Below are positions 1 through 7,339 of a stretch of 12,326 bases of DNA, piece by piece. Positions within the stretch are counted from its first letter, which is position 1. Each line of letters opens with the position of its first letter. The stretch comes from Myxococcales bacterium (GTDB lineage: Bacteria > Myxococcota > Polyangia > Fen-1088). Made by a program: the position numbers and the translations under genes. Location of the stretch: assembly GCA_003155465.1 (NCBI GenBank), contig PMCR01000426.1, positions 1 through 12,326 on the forward strand, given 5' to 3'. Under the pieces are notes generated by a model, which worked only from the letters and a program-made list of their open reading frames with translations, was not told the DNA's origin and did no database searches.

Positions 1-58
1 GCCGCATGCGGGGCGCTCCGTCAAGTCCCATCGACGGCGGTGCGAGCCACCCGTCGGC

Positions 59-1099
59 CTATCCCCGCATGAAAACGTGGGGCGGAACGGGCTCACGATA
101 GGCGCCCCGTAGCTTGACCTTGCGCTCCAAATCGGCAATGGCCGCATCGCCCAGGTCAACGCCATAGAGCTCGTTCATGTTGTTGATGCCGCCCGGGGCG
201 AAAACGTTGACCTCCAAAATCTTGTCGCCCACGATGTCCACTCCCACGAAATACAGCCCATCGGCGACCAGGCGCGGCCGAATCAGGTCGCACACACCAC
301 GCTCCGCCGCGCCCAGCTTGCAGGCTCGCCGCGCGGCCCCCAGGTGCATGTTGTTGCGCATGTCGTCCTTGGGGTGGACCCGCCGATAGGCCGCCACCCG
401 TTCGCCTGCCTGCAGGGGAACGCCGCCCACCAGCAACACACGCTTGTCGCCCTTTTCTGCCGCGGGCAGGTACTCCTGCACGATCAGGTAGCCTTCGCTC
501 TGCACGGCAGAGATGATCTGGTTCAAGTTGGCGGTTTCGCCACGGCCCACGAAGAAGACGTTCTGACCCCCGTATCCGTAGAGCGGCTTGATCACCGCCC
601 GCCCGTCCAACTCGCGCAAGAAGACGCGCACGCGTTCGGGCGATCTGGTAGTCAGCGTCCGGGGGCGGATTTCCGCCGGAAACCCCGCCAGGTACATCTT
701 CGATCCCGCGCGCATCAGGCCGTCAGGATCGTTCACCACCATCACGCCCGCCTGCTTGAGGCGCCGGCCAAACTCGATGGCGGGGTTGAACCGCACCCCA
801 GCGCCGTTCGTCACGTGCGGGTTGTTGCGCAGGAAGATCACGTCGAAGTCGTTGAGGCGCGCGTGCTCACATGGCGCCTCCGGTGCGAGCAAAGCGCGAA
901 CGAATTCGGCCGCATTTCGCTGCGTCCCTGCGGCACGCACGATCTCCCCGAACACGACGCGATCGTCACCGTGCGAGAGCTCGTCCACCGACACCAGGGC
1001 CACGTCGTGTCCGCGTCGGTGCGCGGCGAAGGCGAGGTGGGCGGTGGTGTAGGTCGGTCGTTGCGTCCTGACGCTGTTGACCACGAAGCAGATGCGCAT
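59..1099 (-). CDS. Glutathione-synthetase-like ATP-grasp ligase
   Basis: A 346-residue protein with the layout of the GshB/RimK ATP-grasp ligases, which join a carboxylate to an amine using ATP through an acyl-phosphate. The N-terminal part (about 1-120) is a Rossmann-like pre-ATP-grasp domain. VVNDPDGLMRAGSKMYLAGF (121-140) corresponds to the GshB segment around the 'N-P-xx-L-R...K' region. AVIKPLYGYGGQNVFF supplies the ATP-binding Lys171 and the glycine-rich loop 175-179. EVNVFAPGG near residue 296 supplies the metal-binding Glu296 and Asn298. E. coli GshB has about 316 residues, so the length fits. I chose the ATG at 1097-1099 because MRICFVV begins the first beta strand; an upstream in-frame GTG at 1138 adds 13 unlike residues. 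No clear Shine-Dalgarno is visible for either start. The fold is secure. Glutathione as the product is inferred, since RimK-like ligases share these motifs, and no gshA lies nearby. Confidence 0.85.
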   Translation of the reverse strand: MRICFVVNSVRTQRPTYTTAHLAFAAHRRGHDVALVSVDELSHGDDRVVFGEIVRAAGTQRNAAEFVRALLAPEAPCEHARLNDFDVIFLRNNPHVTNGAGVRFNPAIEFGRRLKQAGVMVVNDPDGLMRAGSKMYLAGFPAEIRPRTLTTRSPERVRVFLRELDGRAVIKPLYGYGGQNVFFVGRGETANLNQIISAVQSEGYLIVQEYLPAAEKGDKRVLLVGGVPLQAGERVAAYRRVHPKDDMRNNMHLGAARRACKLGAAERGVCDLIRPRLVADGLYFVGVDIVGDKILEVNVFAPGGINNMNELYGVDLGDAAIADLERKVKLRGAYREPVPPHVFMRG

Positions 1100-1216
1100 G
1101 GCGGTTGCAAGGCTATCGCGACGTGAAGGGAAGGGCACGCGGGTTCTTGCCGCGCGGTCCGCCTTCCTGGGTTCCTGGAAACCACGGCCGGCGTGGGATA
1201 CCCTCGATCCCCACGC

Positions 1217-2026
1217 ATGTCAGGCAGCAAGACCAGACCTGGCTTCTCAGGCGGCGATGAGCCGCCTCCCTCCAATCCCGAAGAGGCGCTTTCTCCGCGT
1301 GCCACCCGCACCGTGATGGGACATGCGATCCATCTGCACGTGCCGGCCGATCCCGGCCCCGCGGCCAGGGTGCCGTCGAGCCCGCGCGAAGAGGCGCCAG
1401 CCGGCGTGCCAGAGACCGTGACCGACGAAACTACTGAGGAGTTTCCCCCGCGCTCCCGCCACAGCGGCAAGACCAAGCTCCCGGCATTCGCACGCCTGTT
1501 TGGCCGCTGGACCACCGGGGGTGGCTTTCGCTTGCGCAGTCGGATGTCCGGCGCCGATGACGACACGCTGAATGTCCCGCGCGAGGTTTGGGTCTCGCGT
1601 CTGGCCATCTTCGTGCTGGCCGCCCTCTTGAGTTTCCTCGTGGCCCTGGCGATCTTGAAGTTGCACGGAGGCGGCTCATCGGTCTCGCGGCCGTCCGCCG
1701 CAACGCAAGCGCCGGCGACATCAGACCTTCCCACGCCGCCGTCCGCCGGCACTGCGTCTGCGGACGAGCCCGCGCCGGCCGCGCGAGAGGACCCACCGGC
1801 GACTGTGTTGCCGGCTGCAACAGATCCTGTCGCGCCCTCCGCACGGCCCCCAGGCGTTCGTCCCCAAGCCACCCACCGGCCTGCGAAGAGGGCCGGCAGC
1901 TCTTCCGCGCGGGCCGTGCCCGGCGCCACCTTGAAGCTTCCCGCCCATCCCTCCCGGACCCCCCATCCACCGACGCCCGCCGCACGCGACACAGACGCTG
2001 ATTCCCTCCTGCCCCTCAGGATGTAG
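1217..2026 (+). CDS. Single-pass membrane protein, Pro/Ala-rich, unknown function
   Basis: A 269-residue protein I do not recognise. Residues 1-120 are hydrophilic, rich in Pro, Ser and charged residues, with an Arg-rich stretch (RLFGRWTTGGGFRLRSR) before the membrane segment. Residues 129-147 (LAIFVLAALLSFLVALAIL) form one clear transmembrane helix. The remaining 120 or so residues are low-complexity Pro/Ala/Thr, like a spacer crossing the periplasm. The positive charges before the helix suggest a cytoplasmic N-terminus. No domain or catalytic motif is visible. The ATG at 1217 is preferred over an in-frame GTG at 1193, though neither has a convincing Shine-Dalgarno. It is divergent from the ATP-grasp gene across 117 bp and lies 80 bp upstream of pcnB on the same strand. 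Long overlapping frames on the other strand exist, but only this frame has a coherent membrane segment. Moderate confidence that it is a gene; none about its role. Confidence 0.6.
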   Translation: MSGSKTRPGFSGGDEPPPSNPEEALSPRATRTVMGHAIHLHVPADPGPAARVPSSPREEAPAGVPETVTDETTEEFPPRSRHSGKTKLPAFARLFGRWTTGGGFRLRSRMSGADDDTLNVPREVWVSRLAIFVLAALLSFLVALAILKLHGGGSSVSRPSAATQAPATSDLPTPPSAGTASADEPAPAAREDPPATVLPAATDPVAPSARPPGVRPQATHRPAKRAGSSSARAVPGATLKLPAHPSRTPHPPTPAARDTDADSLLPLRM

Positions 2027-2106
2027 AGCCCCGGCCCGCTCAATCGCCCACGTCGCCAACGTCGCCGGTCTTGCCCGAAGCTGTAAGCCATGCTACGGGA
2101 CTGAGG

Positions 2107-3609
2107 ATGCAGATCAGGTCTGACCAGATCGACCCCGATGCCGCTCGGGTCGTCCAGCGGCTACACCAGTCCAAGCACGAGGCCTATTTTGTCGGCGGCT
2201 GCGTGCGCGATCTGCTGCTGGGCCGCAAGCCGAAGGATTTCGACGTGGCGACCAGCGCGAAGCCCAACGAGCTGCGTCGTCTGTTTCGAAACTGCCGCAT
2301 CATTGGTCGCCGTTTCCGCCTGGCCCACATCTTCTTTGGCAGGAAAATCATCGAGACGTCCACGTTTCGCGCCAATCCGCGCGTGGTCGAGGACGACCAG
2401 GGCGGGAATGGAAACGGCAACGGTTCCGGGAAGAACGACCTGCTCATCCGGCACGACAACGAGTTCGGCAATGCCATCGAGGACGCCCGCCGCCGCGACT
2501 TCACCATCAACGGGCTCTTCTATGACATCGAGACGGGCCGGGTCATCGACCACGTCAGCGGGCTTGTCGACTTGGAAGCGCGGTTGGTGCGAACCATCGG
2601 CGATCCCGACATTCGCTTTCGAGAAGATCCGATTCGCATCCTGCGCGCGGTGAAGTTTGCTGCCCGCTGCGATCTGACGATTGAGCCGGAAACCTACCGG
2701 CGCATGATGGAGCACAAAGGCGAAATCACTAAGTGCGCCCAGGCTCGGGTTTCCGAGGAGTTTTTCCGCCTCTTGCGCGCAGGCGCGGCCCGGCGCTCCT
2801 TTGAGCTTCTCCTCGGCACCGGCCTGCTTGAGGTTCTGTCGCCCGATCTGGCCAGGGCGCTCCAGCAAGAGCCCGTCGACGAACAAGGTCGGGTTCGCGT
2901 GGCTCGCTTCTGGGCCTACCTTGCGGCAGTCGACCGCTGGACTATCAGGCGCGAGAAAACACCCTCGGATGCGCTGCTGCTGGCCGCGCTTCTCCTGCCG
3001 CCCCTGCGCGATGCTCTGCACCCTGACACAGCGGCATTTTCCGACCCCGGGCAGTTGGTCCTGCAATCGGCGCAGGCCATTGTCGAGCAACTCAAGGCCT
3101 CGCGTCGCGATACGGAAACCTCGCGCCAGATCTTGCTGGCCACGCGCTATCTCTTCCCGTCGAGCAACCCCCAGCGCAAGCGCCCCAAGCTGGAGAACCG
3201 CGAGTTCTACGAGGATGCGCTACGGCTGGTGGAGATCGTCACGGACGCCGAAGGCAGCAATCCCGCTTTGGTGGGCCGGCCAGTCCCCGCGGCCGAGGGC
3301 AGCGTCGTGGCCGTCGCAGACGAGGCTCTGCCTCCTGACCTGCAGCCTCCCGTCGAGCGCCCAGGCCGGCGCAGGGGCCGGCGCGACCGCCGCCCGGACG
3401 TGCCCCACGCCGACGGATCGGATCGGGCCGGCCAGCCCCTGACCACCGCGCCCTTGCGCGACAAACCGGAGCCGGTCTTCGTCCCCAACCTTCGCTCTCC
3501 CATACGCACGCCTATCCCCAGCTTGACCGACCTTCACCCTGCGTCCCTTCGCCCGGCGTACTTGGGTAGAGGACCGTTCGGAAGTCGCTGGGGCGCCCGG
3601 CCGGAGTGA
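2107..3609 (+). CDS. pcnB: Poly(A) polymerase / class II tRNA-nucleotidyltransferase-type enzyme
   Basis: A 500-residue class II nucleotidyltransferase of the bacterial poly(A) polymerase type. It adds A residues to RNA 3' ends, which marks them for exonuclease decay. Visible motifs are YFVGGCVRDLLL with the GG pair at 30-31, KDFDVAT with the metal-binding Asp44 and Asp46, FGRKIIETSTFR with Glu83 where the third carboxylate is expected, and RRDFTINGLFYD (129-140). RTIGDPDIRFREDPIRILRAVKFAAR follows as the conserved neck helix region. The helical body ends near residue 370, and the last 100 or so residues are Pro/Arg-rich with an RRRGRRDRR cluster, matching the basic RNA-binding tail known for PcnB. 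A Gly/Asn-rich loop at 99-108 slightly expands a variable loop. I chose the ATG at 2107 over a TTG at 2071; a GGGA element sits about 7 nt upstream. PcnB rather than CCA-adding enzyme is favoured by the tail and by overall resemblance. It is convergent with queC. Confidence 0.9.
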   Translation: MQIRSDQIDPDAARVVQRLHQSKHEAYFVGGCVRDLLLGRKPKDFDVATSAKPNELRRLFRNCRIIGRRFRLAHIFFGRKIIETSTFRANPRVVEDDQGGNGNGNGSGKNDLLIRHDNEFGNAIEDARRRDFTINGLFYDIETGRVIDHVSGLVDLEARLVRTIGDPDIRFREDPIRILRAVKFAARCDLTIEPETYRRMMEHKGEITKCAQARVSEEFFRLLRAGAARRSFELLLGTGLLEVLSPDLARALQQEPVDEQGRVRVARFWAYLAAVDRWTIRREKTPSDALLLAALLLPPLRDALHPDTAAFSDPGQLVLQSAQAIVEQLKASRRDTETSRQILLATRYLFPSSNPQRKRPKLENREFYEDALRLVEIVTDAEGSNPALVGRPVPAAEGSVVAVADEALPPDLQPPVERPGRRRGRRDRRPDVPHADGSDRAGQPLTTAPLRDKPEPVFVPNLRSPIRTPIPSLTDLHPASLRPAYLGRGPFGSRWGARPE

Positions 3610-3619
3610 GAACGGCAGA

Positions 3620-4300
3620 TCACCGCGCGTAGCGGGTGGGGTCGGCAACACCGGCCTGCTGGAAACCGTGCCGCCGGATCTGACATGAGTCGCATCCGCC
3701 GCAAGCCGCGCCGTCGGGAGCAGGATCGTAGCAAGAATGGGTCAGGCCGTAGTCGACCCCAAGGGCCACACCGGCCCGGATGATTTCGGCCTTGGTCATG
3801 CCCACCAGAGGCGCCAGCAGCTCGACCGGTCGTCCCTCGACGCCGACCCGGGTGCCCAACCGCGCGACCTCTTGCATGGCGCGCAGCCATTCGGGCCGGC
3901 AGTCGGGGTACCCGGAAGAATCGAGGACGTTGATTCCCAGCGCGATGCGCTCCGCGCCCAGGATTTCGGCCACCGCCAGAGCGTGAGCCACGAACAGCGT
4001 GTTGCGCGCAGGCACGTAGGTTGTGGGAATACCGCTACCGATCTCGGCGTCGCTTCGACCCTTTGGAACCGCACCTTGGCCGGTGAGCGCCGATCCGCCA
4101 ATCCCTCCCAGATCGAGCTTGCACACGCGATGGGAAGCCGCGCCCAACGCCACCGCAACGCGCGCGGCTGCCTGCAACTCGACCGCATGACGCTGGCCGT
4201 AGTGGAAGCTCAGGGCGTGGCAGACCAGCCCCTGGGCACGGCACAGAGCGAGCACGGTGGCCGAGTCCAGCCCGCCGGAAAGCAGCACGATGACCTGCAT
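3620..4300 (-). CDS. queC: 7-cyano-7-deazaguanine (preQ0) synthase QueC
   Basis: A 226-residue enzyme of the adenine-nucleotide alpha-hydrolase/PP-loop fold that turns 7-carboxy-7-deazaguanine into preQ0 using ATP and ammonia. preQ0 leads to queuosine in tRNA or to 7-deazaguanine in DNA. The PP-loop SGGLDS is at residues 8-13, HYGQRH follows near 34-39, and the family-specific NVLDSSGYPDCRPEW lies in the middle. The C-terminal zinc site is complete: Cys190, Cys200, Cys203 and Cys206 in SCYDPAPDGAACGGCDSC. Length matches E. coli QueC (231). The start is the ATG at 4298-4300, which puts the PP-loop at the usual distance from the N-terminus; no Shine-Dalgarno is evident upstream. Its stop lies 10 bp from the stop of pcnB. 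No queD, queE or queF is in the window, so the rest of the pathway must be elsewhere. The absence of DNA-modification (dpd-type) neighbours makes the tRNA pathway the default reading. Confidence 0.95.
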   Translation of the reverse strand: MQVIVLLSGGLDSATVLALCRAQGLVCHALSFHYGQRHAVELQAAARVAVALGAASHRVCKLDLGGIGGSALTGQGAVPKGRSDAEIGSGIPTTYVPARNTLFVAHALAVAEILGAERIALGINVLDSSGYPDCRPEWLRAMQEVARLGTRVGVEGRPVELLAPLVGMTKAEIIRAGVALGVDYGLTHSCYDPAPDGAACGGCDSCQIRRHGFQQAGVADPTRYAR

Positions 4301-4334
4301 GCCGGGAATCTATTGCATACTCTCGCCCCTGCAC

Positions 4335-5177
4335 ATGCCCGCGAAGGACGTTTTTCTGCGCGCCGATGAAGAAGCGGGTGGTCGTGAGGCCTTCGAGGAC
4401 GCGGCGCTGTATGACTTCGAATATCGCCGCCGCCGCGCTGACATCAGCTTCTATCGACGTCTGGCCCAGGACCGCAGGCAGTTTGCGCCGGTCGGCCCGA
4501 TCCTGGACCTGGCCTGCGGCACAGGACGGCTGCTCGTGCCCCTGCTCCGTGACGGTCACACGGTGGTTGGGCTCGATCGGTCGGCGTCCATGCTGGCCGA
4601 GGCTCGGCGTCGGGTGGCCCGCCTGAGTGCAGCCCGCCGTCCGCGCTGCCTGCTTCTGCGGGCGGACATGCGCACCTTCTCCTTGAGGCCGCGCTTCGCC
4701 TTGGCCGTGGCCGCCTTCCACAGTGTGCAGCACCTCTATTCTGAGGCTGATCTGCAGCGCTTTCTGCGCGCGACGCGGGCCTGTCTGGTTCCGGGCGGCT
4801 GGCTTGCGTTCGACGTGCTGCCGCCGGATCCAACTTGGATCGGGCGCGATTCCCACTACCGCTGGGGTCGTACCGTGTTCCGCCACCCTTTGTCGGGGCA
4901 GCGGCTGGTTTACACCAACAACCACCGGTTCGACCCGCGCCGCCGCGTTCTGCACATGCGCCTCTACTACCAGCCGCTCGACGAGAACGGCCGCCTCTCG
5001 GGGCCGGAGCGAGTGGTGCGCCTCTGCCATCGGCAGCTTGAGCCGGCCTTGGTCAAGAACCTGCTGGCGCGAACCGGCTTCCGCCTGCTGGCCTGTTTTG
5101 GCGGCTTCGACGGCCGGCCCGTCGACCAGGAGCCGGGCCTGGCAGACGAGCATGTCTACGTAGCCGCGGCGCGCTAG
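4335..5177 (+). CDS. Class I SAM-dependent methyltransferase
   Basis: A 280-residue soluble protein with the Rossmann-type methyltransferase fold. Motif I is ILDLACGTGR (56-65), followed by the acidic end of strand 2 in VVGLDRS, which should hold the ribose hydroxyls of S-adenosylmethionine. A post-motif LLLRADMRTFSL and then AAFHSVQHLY follow, the latter typical of strand 4. The N-terminal YDFEYRRRRADISFY (26-40) resembles the lid seen in small-molecule and tRNA-type methyltransferases. The second half carries beta-rich segments that usually contact substrate. The acceptor cannot be told from sequence. I prefer the ATG at 4335 because earlier in-frame starts would overlap the queC start; no Shine-Dalgarno precedes it, so it may be translated from a very short leader. 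It diverges from queC over 34 bp, but nothing links its function to queuosine. Confidence 0.85.
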   Translation: MPAKDVFLRADEEAGGREAFEDAALYDFEYRRRRADISFYRRLAQDRRQFAPVGPILDLACGTGRLLVPLLRDGHTVVGLDRSASMLAEARRRVARLSAARRPRCLLLRADMRTFSLRPRFALAVAAFHSVQHLYSEADLQRFLRATRACLVPGGWLAFDVLPPDPTWIGRDSHYRWGRTVFRHPLSGQRLVYTNNHRFDPRRRVLHMRLYYQPLDENGRLSGPERVVRLCHRQLEPALVKNLLARTGFRLLACFGGFDGRPVDQEPGLADEHVYVAAAR

Positions 5178-5240
5178 TATGTCGTGGCGTGCCATGCAGG
5201 CGCGGTCGCCTCGGTCATGGCGCTGGCTTGGGTGTGGAGC

Positions 5241-5260
5241 CCGTCCGAGTTCCTCGACGG
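5241..5260. repeat. Imperfect inverted repeat upstream of the basic-protein promoter
   Basis: CCGT-C-CGAG, a TTC loop, then CTCG-ACGG: an eight-pair stem with one bulged C. It ends 7 bp before the -35 box at 5268. It has no following T-run, so it is a poor terminator for the methyltransferase gene. It could be an operator or chance in GC-rich DNA. Confidence 0.3.
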
Positions 5261-5267
5261 AAAACTC

Positions 5268-5295
5268 TTGACGAACTTTGGCTCATAGCTACCAT
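5268..5295 (+). promoter_or_regulatory. Sigma70-like promoter for the H1-like basic protein gene
   Basis: TTGACG (5268-5273, five of six consensus bases), a 16-bp spacer, then TACCAT (5290-5295, four of six). A start of transcription near 5302 would leave a leader of about 40 nt that carries the strong GGAGG at 5329-5333. This is one of the best consensus promoters visible in the window. It drives a gene that also has its own strong terminator, so the unit is probably monocistronic. Confidence 0.55.
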
Positions 5296-5340
5296 GCGGG
5301 TTGTTCTGATCTCCCCACATCAAAGACGGAGGGCGGAGAA

Positions 5341-5661
5341 ATGGCCGAAAAAGTAGCAAGGCTGGGAATTGTTCGTGACAAAGACACGATGTTGTACGTG
5401 AAGGATGGCACGGTCTGGAAGGTTCGTCGCAAGCAGCCGGGGGTACCGAAGGGAAAGCCCGAGAAGGTCGCCGACGGCGGTTTCCAAATGGACAACAACT
5501 ACATCTATTTCGTCGACAAGGACGGCGACGTGTCTCGCGCCAAGCGTGCAGTCGGCGGTCAGAAGCGCAAGAAGTCGGCCAAGAAGGCTAAGAAGCCGGC
5601 CAAGAAGGCCAAGAAGCCGGCCAAGAAGGCCAAGAAGCCGGTCAAGAAGAAGCGGCGCTAG
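5341..5661 (+). CDS. Small basic protein with histone-H1-like KKAKKPA tail
   Basis: A 106-residue protein in two parts. Residues 1-72 look like a small beta-rich domain (LYVKDGTVWKV, NNYIYFVDKDGDV). Residues 73-106 are almost only Lys, Ala, Pro and Arg, built on a seven-residue AKKAKKP unit repeated about three times and ending in KKKRR. Such tails resemble eukaryotic histone H1 and bacterial H1-like DNA-binding proteins, so nucleic-acid binding is the natural inference; the N-terminal domain is not one I can name. The ATG at 5341 is fixed by GGAGGGCGGAG 2-12 nt upstream. An in-frame extension to 5278 would run through the promoter. A clean promoter upstream and an intrinsic terminator downstream suggest a well-expressed single-gene unit. 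The repeat codons are nearly identical in 21-bp units, so tail length may vary between strains. Confidence 0.85.
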   Translation: MAEKVARLGIVRDKDTMLYVKDGTVWKVRRKQPGVPKGKPEKVADGGFQMDNNYIYFVDKDGDVSRAKRAVGGQKRKKSAKKAKKPAKKAKKPAKKAKKPVKKKRR

Positions 5662-5688
5662 CCCGTTTCTCCGCAGAATCTCGTAGGC

Positions 5689-5726
5689 AAAAGAGCGGCG
5701 GCCTAAAACCGCCGCTCTTTTTCTTT
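5689..5726 (+). terminator. Rho-independent terminator after the basic protein gene
   Basis: A perfect 13-bp stem, AAAAGAGCGGCGG (5689-5701) with CCGCCGCTCTTTT (5709-5721), encloses a 7-nt loop CCTAAAA. The pyrimidine tract that follows (TTTTTCTTT) completes a textbook intrinsic terminator 27 bp after the stop codon. The A-rich left flank would let it act partly in the other direction, but no minus-strand gene is near. Confidence 0.92.
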
Positions 5727-5743
5727 GCCGCGACGGTAGGCGG

Positions 5744-5773
5744 TTGCCACCCCGTTGCTCCTCCCGGTATGGT
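5744..5773 (+). promoter_or_regulatory. Possible promoter for the glycosyltransferase-methyltransferase gene
   Basis: TTGCCA (5744-5749, five of six), an 18-bp spacer, and TATGGT (5768-5773, four of six). Transcription would begin around 5780, only about 5 nt before the ATG at 5785, which has no Shine-Dalgarno. This points to a leaderless or near-leaderless message. It lies just after the terminator, as expected if the next gene needs its own promoter. Confidence 0.4.
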
Positions 5774-5784
5774 ACAGCGCAACC

Positions 5785-7266
5785 ATGGAGGTTTCGGGGC
5801 GCTCCAGAGTCCTTATCTTCGTGATCGCCTATCGCGCCGAGAAGACGCTCGAGCGCGTGCTTGACCGTATCCCCAGTTCTCTCTTCGCGGGCTACGACTG
5901 CGAAGTCCTCGTGGTCGATGATGCGTCCACGGATCGCACGCTCGCGATTGGACGAATTTGGCAAGCGGCCCATCCTGAGCGCAGGGTTACGGTCCTGCGC
6001 AACCAGTACAACCAGGGCTACGGGGGAAACCAGAAGGTCGGGTACCGCTACGCGATCAAAGAGGGATTCGACTACGTCGCCATGGTGCACGGCGATGGGC
6101 AGTACGCTCCTGAAGCACTGCCACGTTTGCTCGAACCCTTGGTGAAGGGCGAAGCCGACGTGGTGCTCGGCAGCCGCATGCTGGAGGCGGGGCAGGCGCG
6201 CAAGGGAGGAATGCCGCTCTACAAGTGGCTGGGCAACCGCGTCCTCACCACCATGCAGAACACCCTGCTGGGCTCTAGGCTGTCCGAGTTCCACAGCGGC
6301 TACCGCGTCTACCGGGTGGCTGCCTTGGCGGGTCTGCCCTTCAGCCTGAACACCGACGACTTCCATTTCGACACCGAGATCCTAATCCAGTTCCTCAACG
6401 CAGGCCTGCGTATCGTCGAGCAGCCCATCCCGACCTACTACGGCGACGAGATTTGCTACGTGAACGGGCTGAAGTACGCCAAGGATGTCGCGCGCGTTAC
6501 CCTGCAGAACGTAGTGCATCGGATGGGCATCCTCTACCAGCGCCGGTTTGACGTGGGACCGGCGGACAGCGGTCTCAAGACAGGGTATGTTTCCAGCCAC
6601 AGCATGGCCATCGACGCTGTGCCAGCGCGCGCTTCGGCCATCGATTTGGGGGGAGGGCCCGGTGTAGTGGCCAAGGCCCTGGTCGACAAAGGCTGTCAGG
6701 TGGCGGTGGTGGATCAGCGTCCGCTGCCGGGCGACTTGGGGGATGTGCGTCTTTTCCTGCAAGACCTGGACGACCCGCTGGTCTTCGATACCGAGCCATA
6801 CCAACACATCCTGATTCTCGATATGATAGAGCATCTCCGCAATCCAGAGCTGTTCCTGCAACGGTTGCGCAGACAGTTCACCCACGAGAAGAAGACCGTC
6901 ATCATCACGACACCGAACGTCGCCTTCTTGCCCGAGCGGCTCATGTTGCTCGTGGGTCAGTTCAACTATAGCAAGACCGGGATCCTGGATTTGACCCACA
7001 CCCGTCTCTTTACCTTCCGTTCGCTGAGGCGCTTGCTGCGCGATCATGGCTTCCGCATCAAGGCTATCCGTGGGGTACCCGCGCCATTCCCCAAAGCCCT
7101 CGGCGACGGCCAGCTTGGCCGAGCCGCCCTGGCGGTGAACCAGGCGCTCATCAAGCTGTCGAAGACCCTCTTTGCTTACCAGATCTACGTCGAAGCCGAG
7201 ACCACGCCCGACGCGGATTTCGTGCTGGATACGTCCAAAGCGGCCAGCTTGAAATCACAACCTTGA
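5785..7266 (+). CDS. Fusion of family 2 glycosyltransferase and SAM methyltransferase
   Basis: A 493-residue soluble protein with two enzymes in one chain. Residues 8-250 are a GT-A fold family 2 glycosyltransferase of the dolichyl/polyprenyl-phosphate sugar synthase type: VLVVDDASTDRT (Asp45, Asp46), NQGYGGN (76-82), the metal-binding HGDGQY (DGQY at 104-107), EFHSGYRVY (168-176) and FHFDTEIL (193-200). No transmembrane anchor follows. Residues 270-440 are a class I methyltransferase with AIDLGGGPG (285-293), VVDQRP at strand 2, LILDMIEHLRNPELFL at strand 4 and IITTPN at strand 5. The methyltransferase part resembles those linked to surface sugars or polyketide-like tailoring, so the protein may build and methylate a glycolipid or polysaccharide sugar; substrate is unknown. 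The ATG at 5785 is chosen over a TTG at 5755 because it gives the normal distance to the first strand. The gene has no partner downstream; 73 bp separate it from the next gene. Confidence 0.9.
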   Translation: MEVSGRSRVLIFVIAYRAEKTLERVLDRIPSSLFAGYDCEVLVVDDASTDRTLAIGRIWQAAHPERRVTVLRNQYNQGYGGNQKVGYRYAIKEGFDYVAMVHGDGQYAPEALPRLLEPLVKGEADVVLGSRMLEAGQARKGGMPLYKWLGNRVLTTMQNTLLGSRLSEFHSGYRVYRVAALAGLPFSLNTDDFHFDTEILIQFLNAGLRIVEQPIPTYYGDEICYVNGLKYAKDVARVTLQNVVHRMGILYQRRFDVGPADSGLKTGYVSSHSMAIDAVPARASAIDLGGGPGVVAKALVDKGCQVAVVDQRPLPGDLGDVRLFLQDLDDPLVFDTEPYQHILILDMIEHLRNPELFLQRLRRQFTHEKKTVIITTPNVAFLPERLMLLVGQFNYSKTGILDLTHTRLFTFRSLRRLLRDHGFRIKAIRGVPAPFPKALGDGQLGRAALAVNQALIKLSKTLFAYQIYVEAETTPDADFVLDTSKAASLKSQP

Positions 7267-7321
7267 CGCCTCGGGGCGCATACTGTCGTTGGCGGCCAGA
7301 CGATCTTCCCCTGCTCTGACC

Positions 7322-7327
7322 AAGGAG
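7322..7327 (+). promoter_or_regulatory. Candidate Shine-Dalgarno for the GH8 lipoprotein
   Basis: AAGGAG lies 12 nt before the ATG at 7340, a little far for optimal use. A second, weaker AGGA sits only 1-2 nt before the ATG. The first is the likelier ribosome site and supports the chosen start. Confidence 0.4.
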
Positions 7328-7339
7328 TGTTAGTAGGAC

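Noticed and set aside
1..58. Palindrome CCGCATGCGG at 2-11 and a possible gene end
   Set aside because: Too short a stretch to judge; a 10-bp GC palindrome is expected by chance and no coding frame can be supported.
344..1126. Plus-strand open frame antisense to the ATP-grasp gene
   Set aside because: His/Val/Arg-rich translation without motifs; the opposite frame carries all ATP-grasp signatures.
838..2091. Long minus-strand open frame (417 codons) antisense to the membrane protein gene
   Set aside because: Arg/Gly/Pro-rich low-complexity translation with no domain; it overlaps the start of the ATP-grasp gene in another frame. It is a by-product of GC-rich third positions.
2161..3090. Minus-strand open frame (309 codons) antisense to pcnB
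   Set aside because: No recognisable domain, and the plus frame has complete nucleotidyltransferase motifs.
4035..5195. Minus-strand open frame (386 codons) across queC and the methyltransferase
   Set aside because: It covers two genes with clear motifs in other frames and its translation has no coherent domain.
5320..6366. Minus-strand open frame with LLGLLGRLLGLLGR repeats
   Set aside because: The apparent Leu/Gly repeat is the antisense of the Lys-rich tail, and the frame runs through the terminator.
7263..7284. TTGACG followed by CATACT as a promoter for the GH8 gene
   Set aside because: The spacer is only 10 bp, too short for sigma70, and the first box overlaps the stop codon of the preceding gene.
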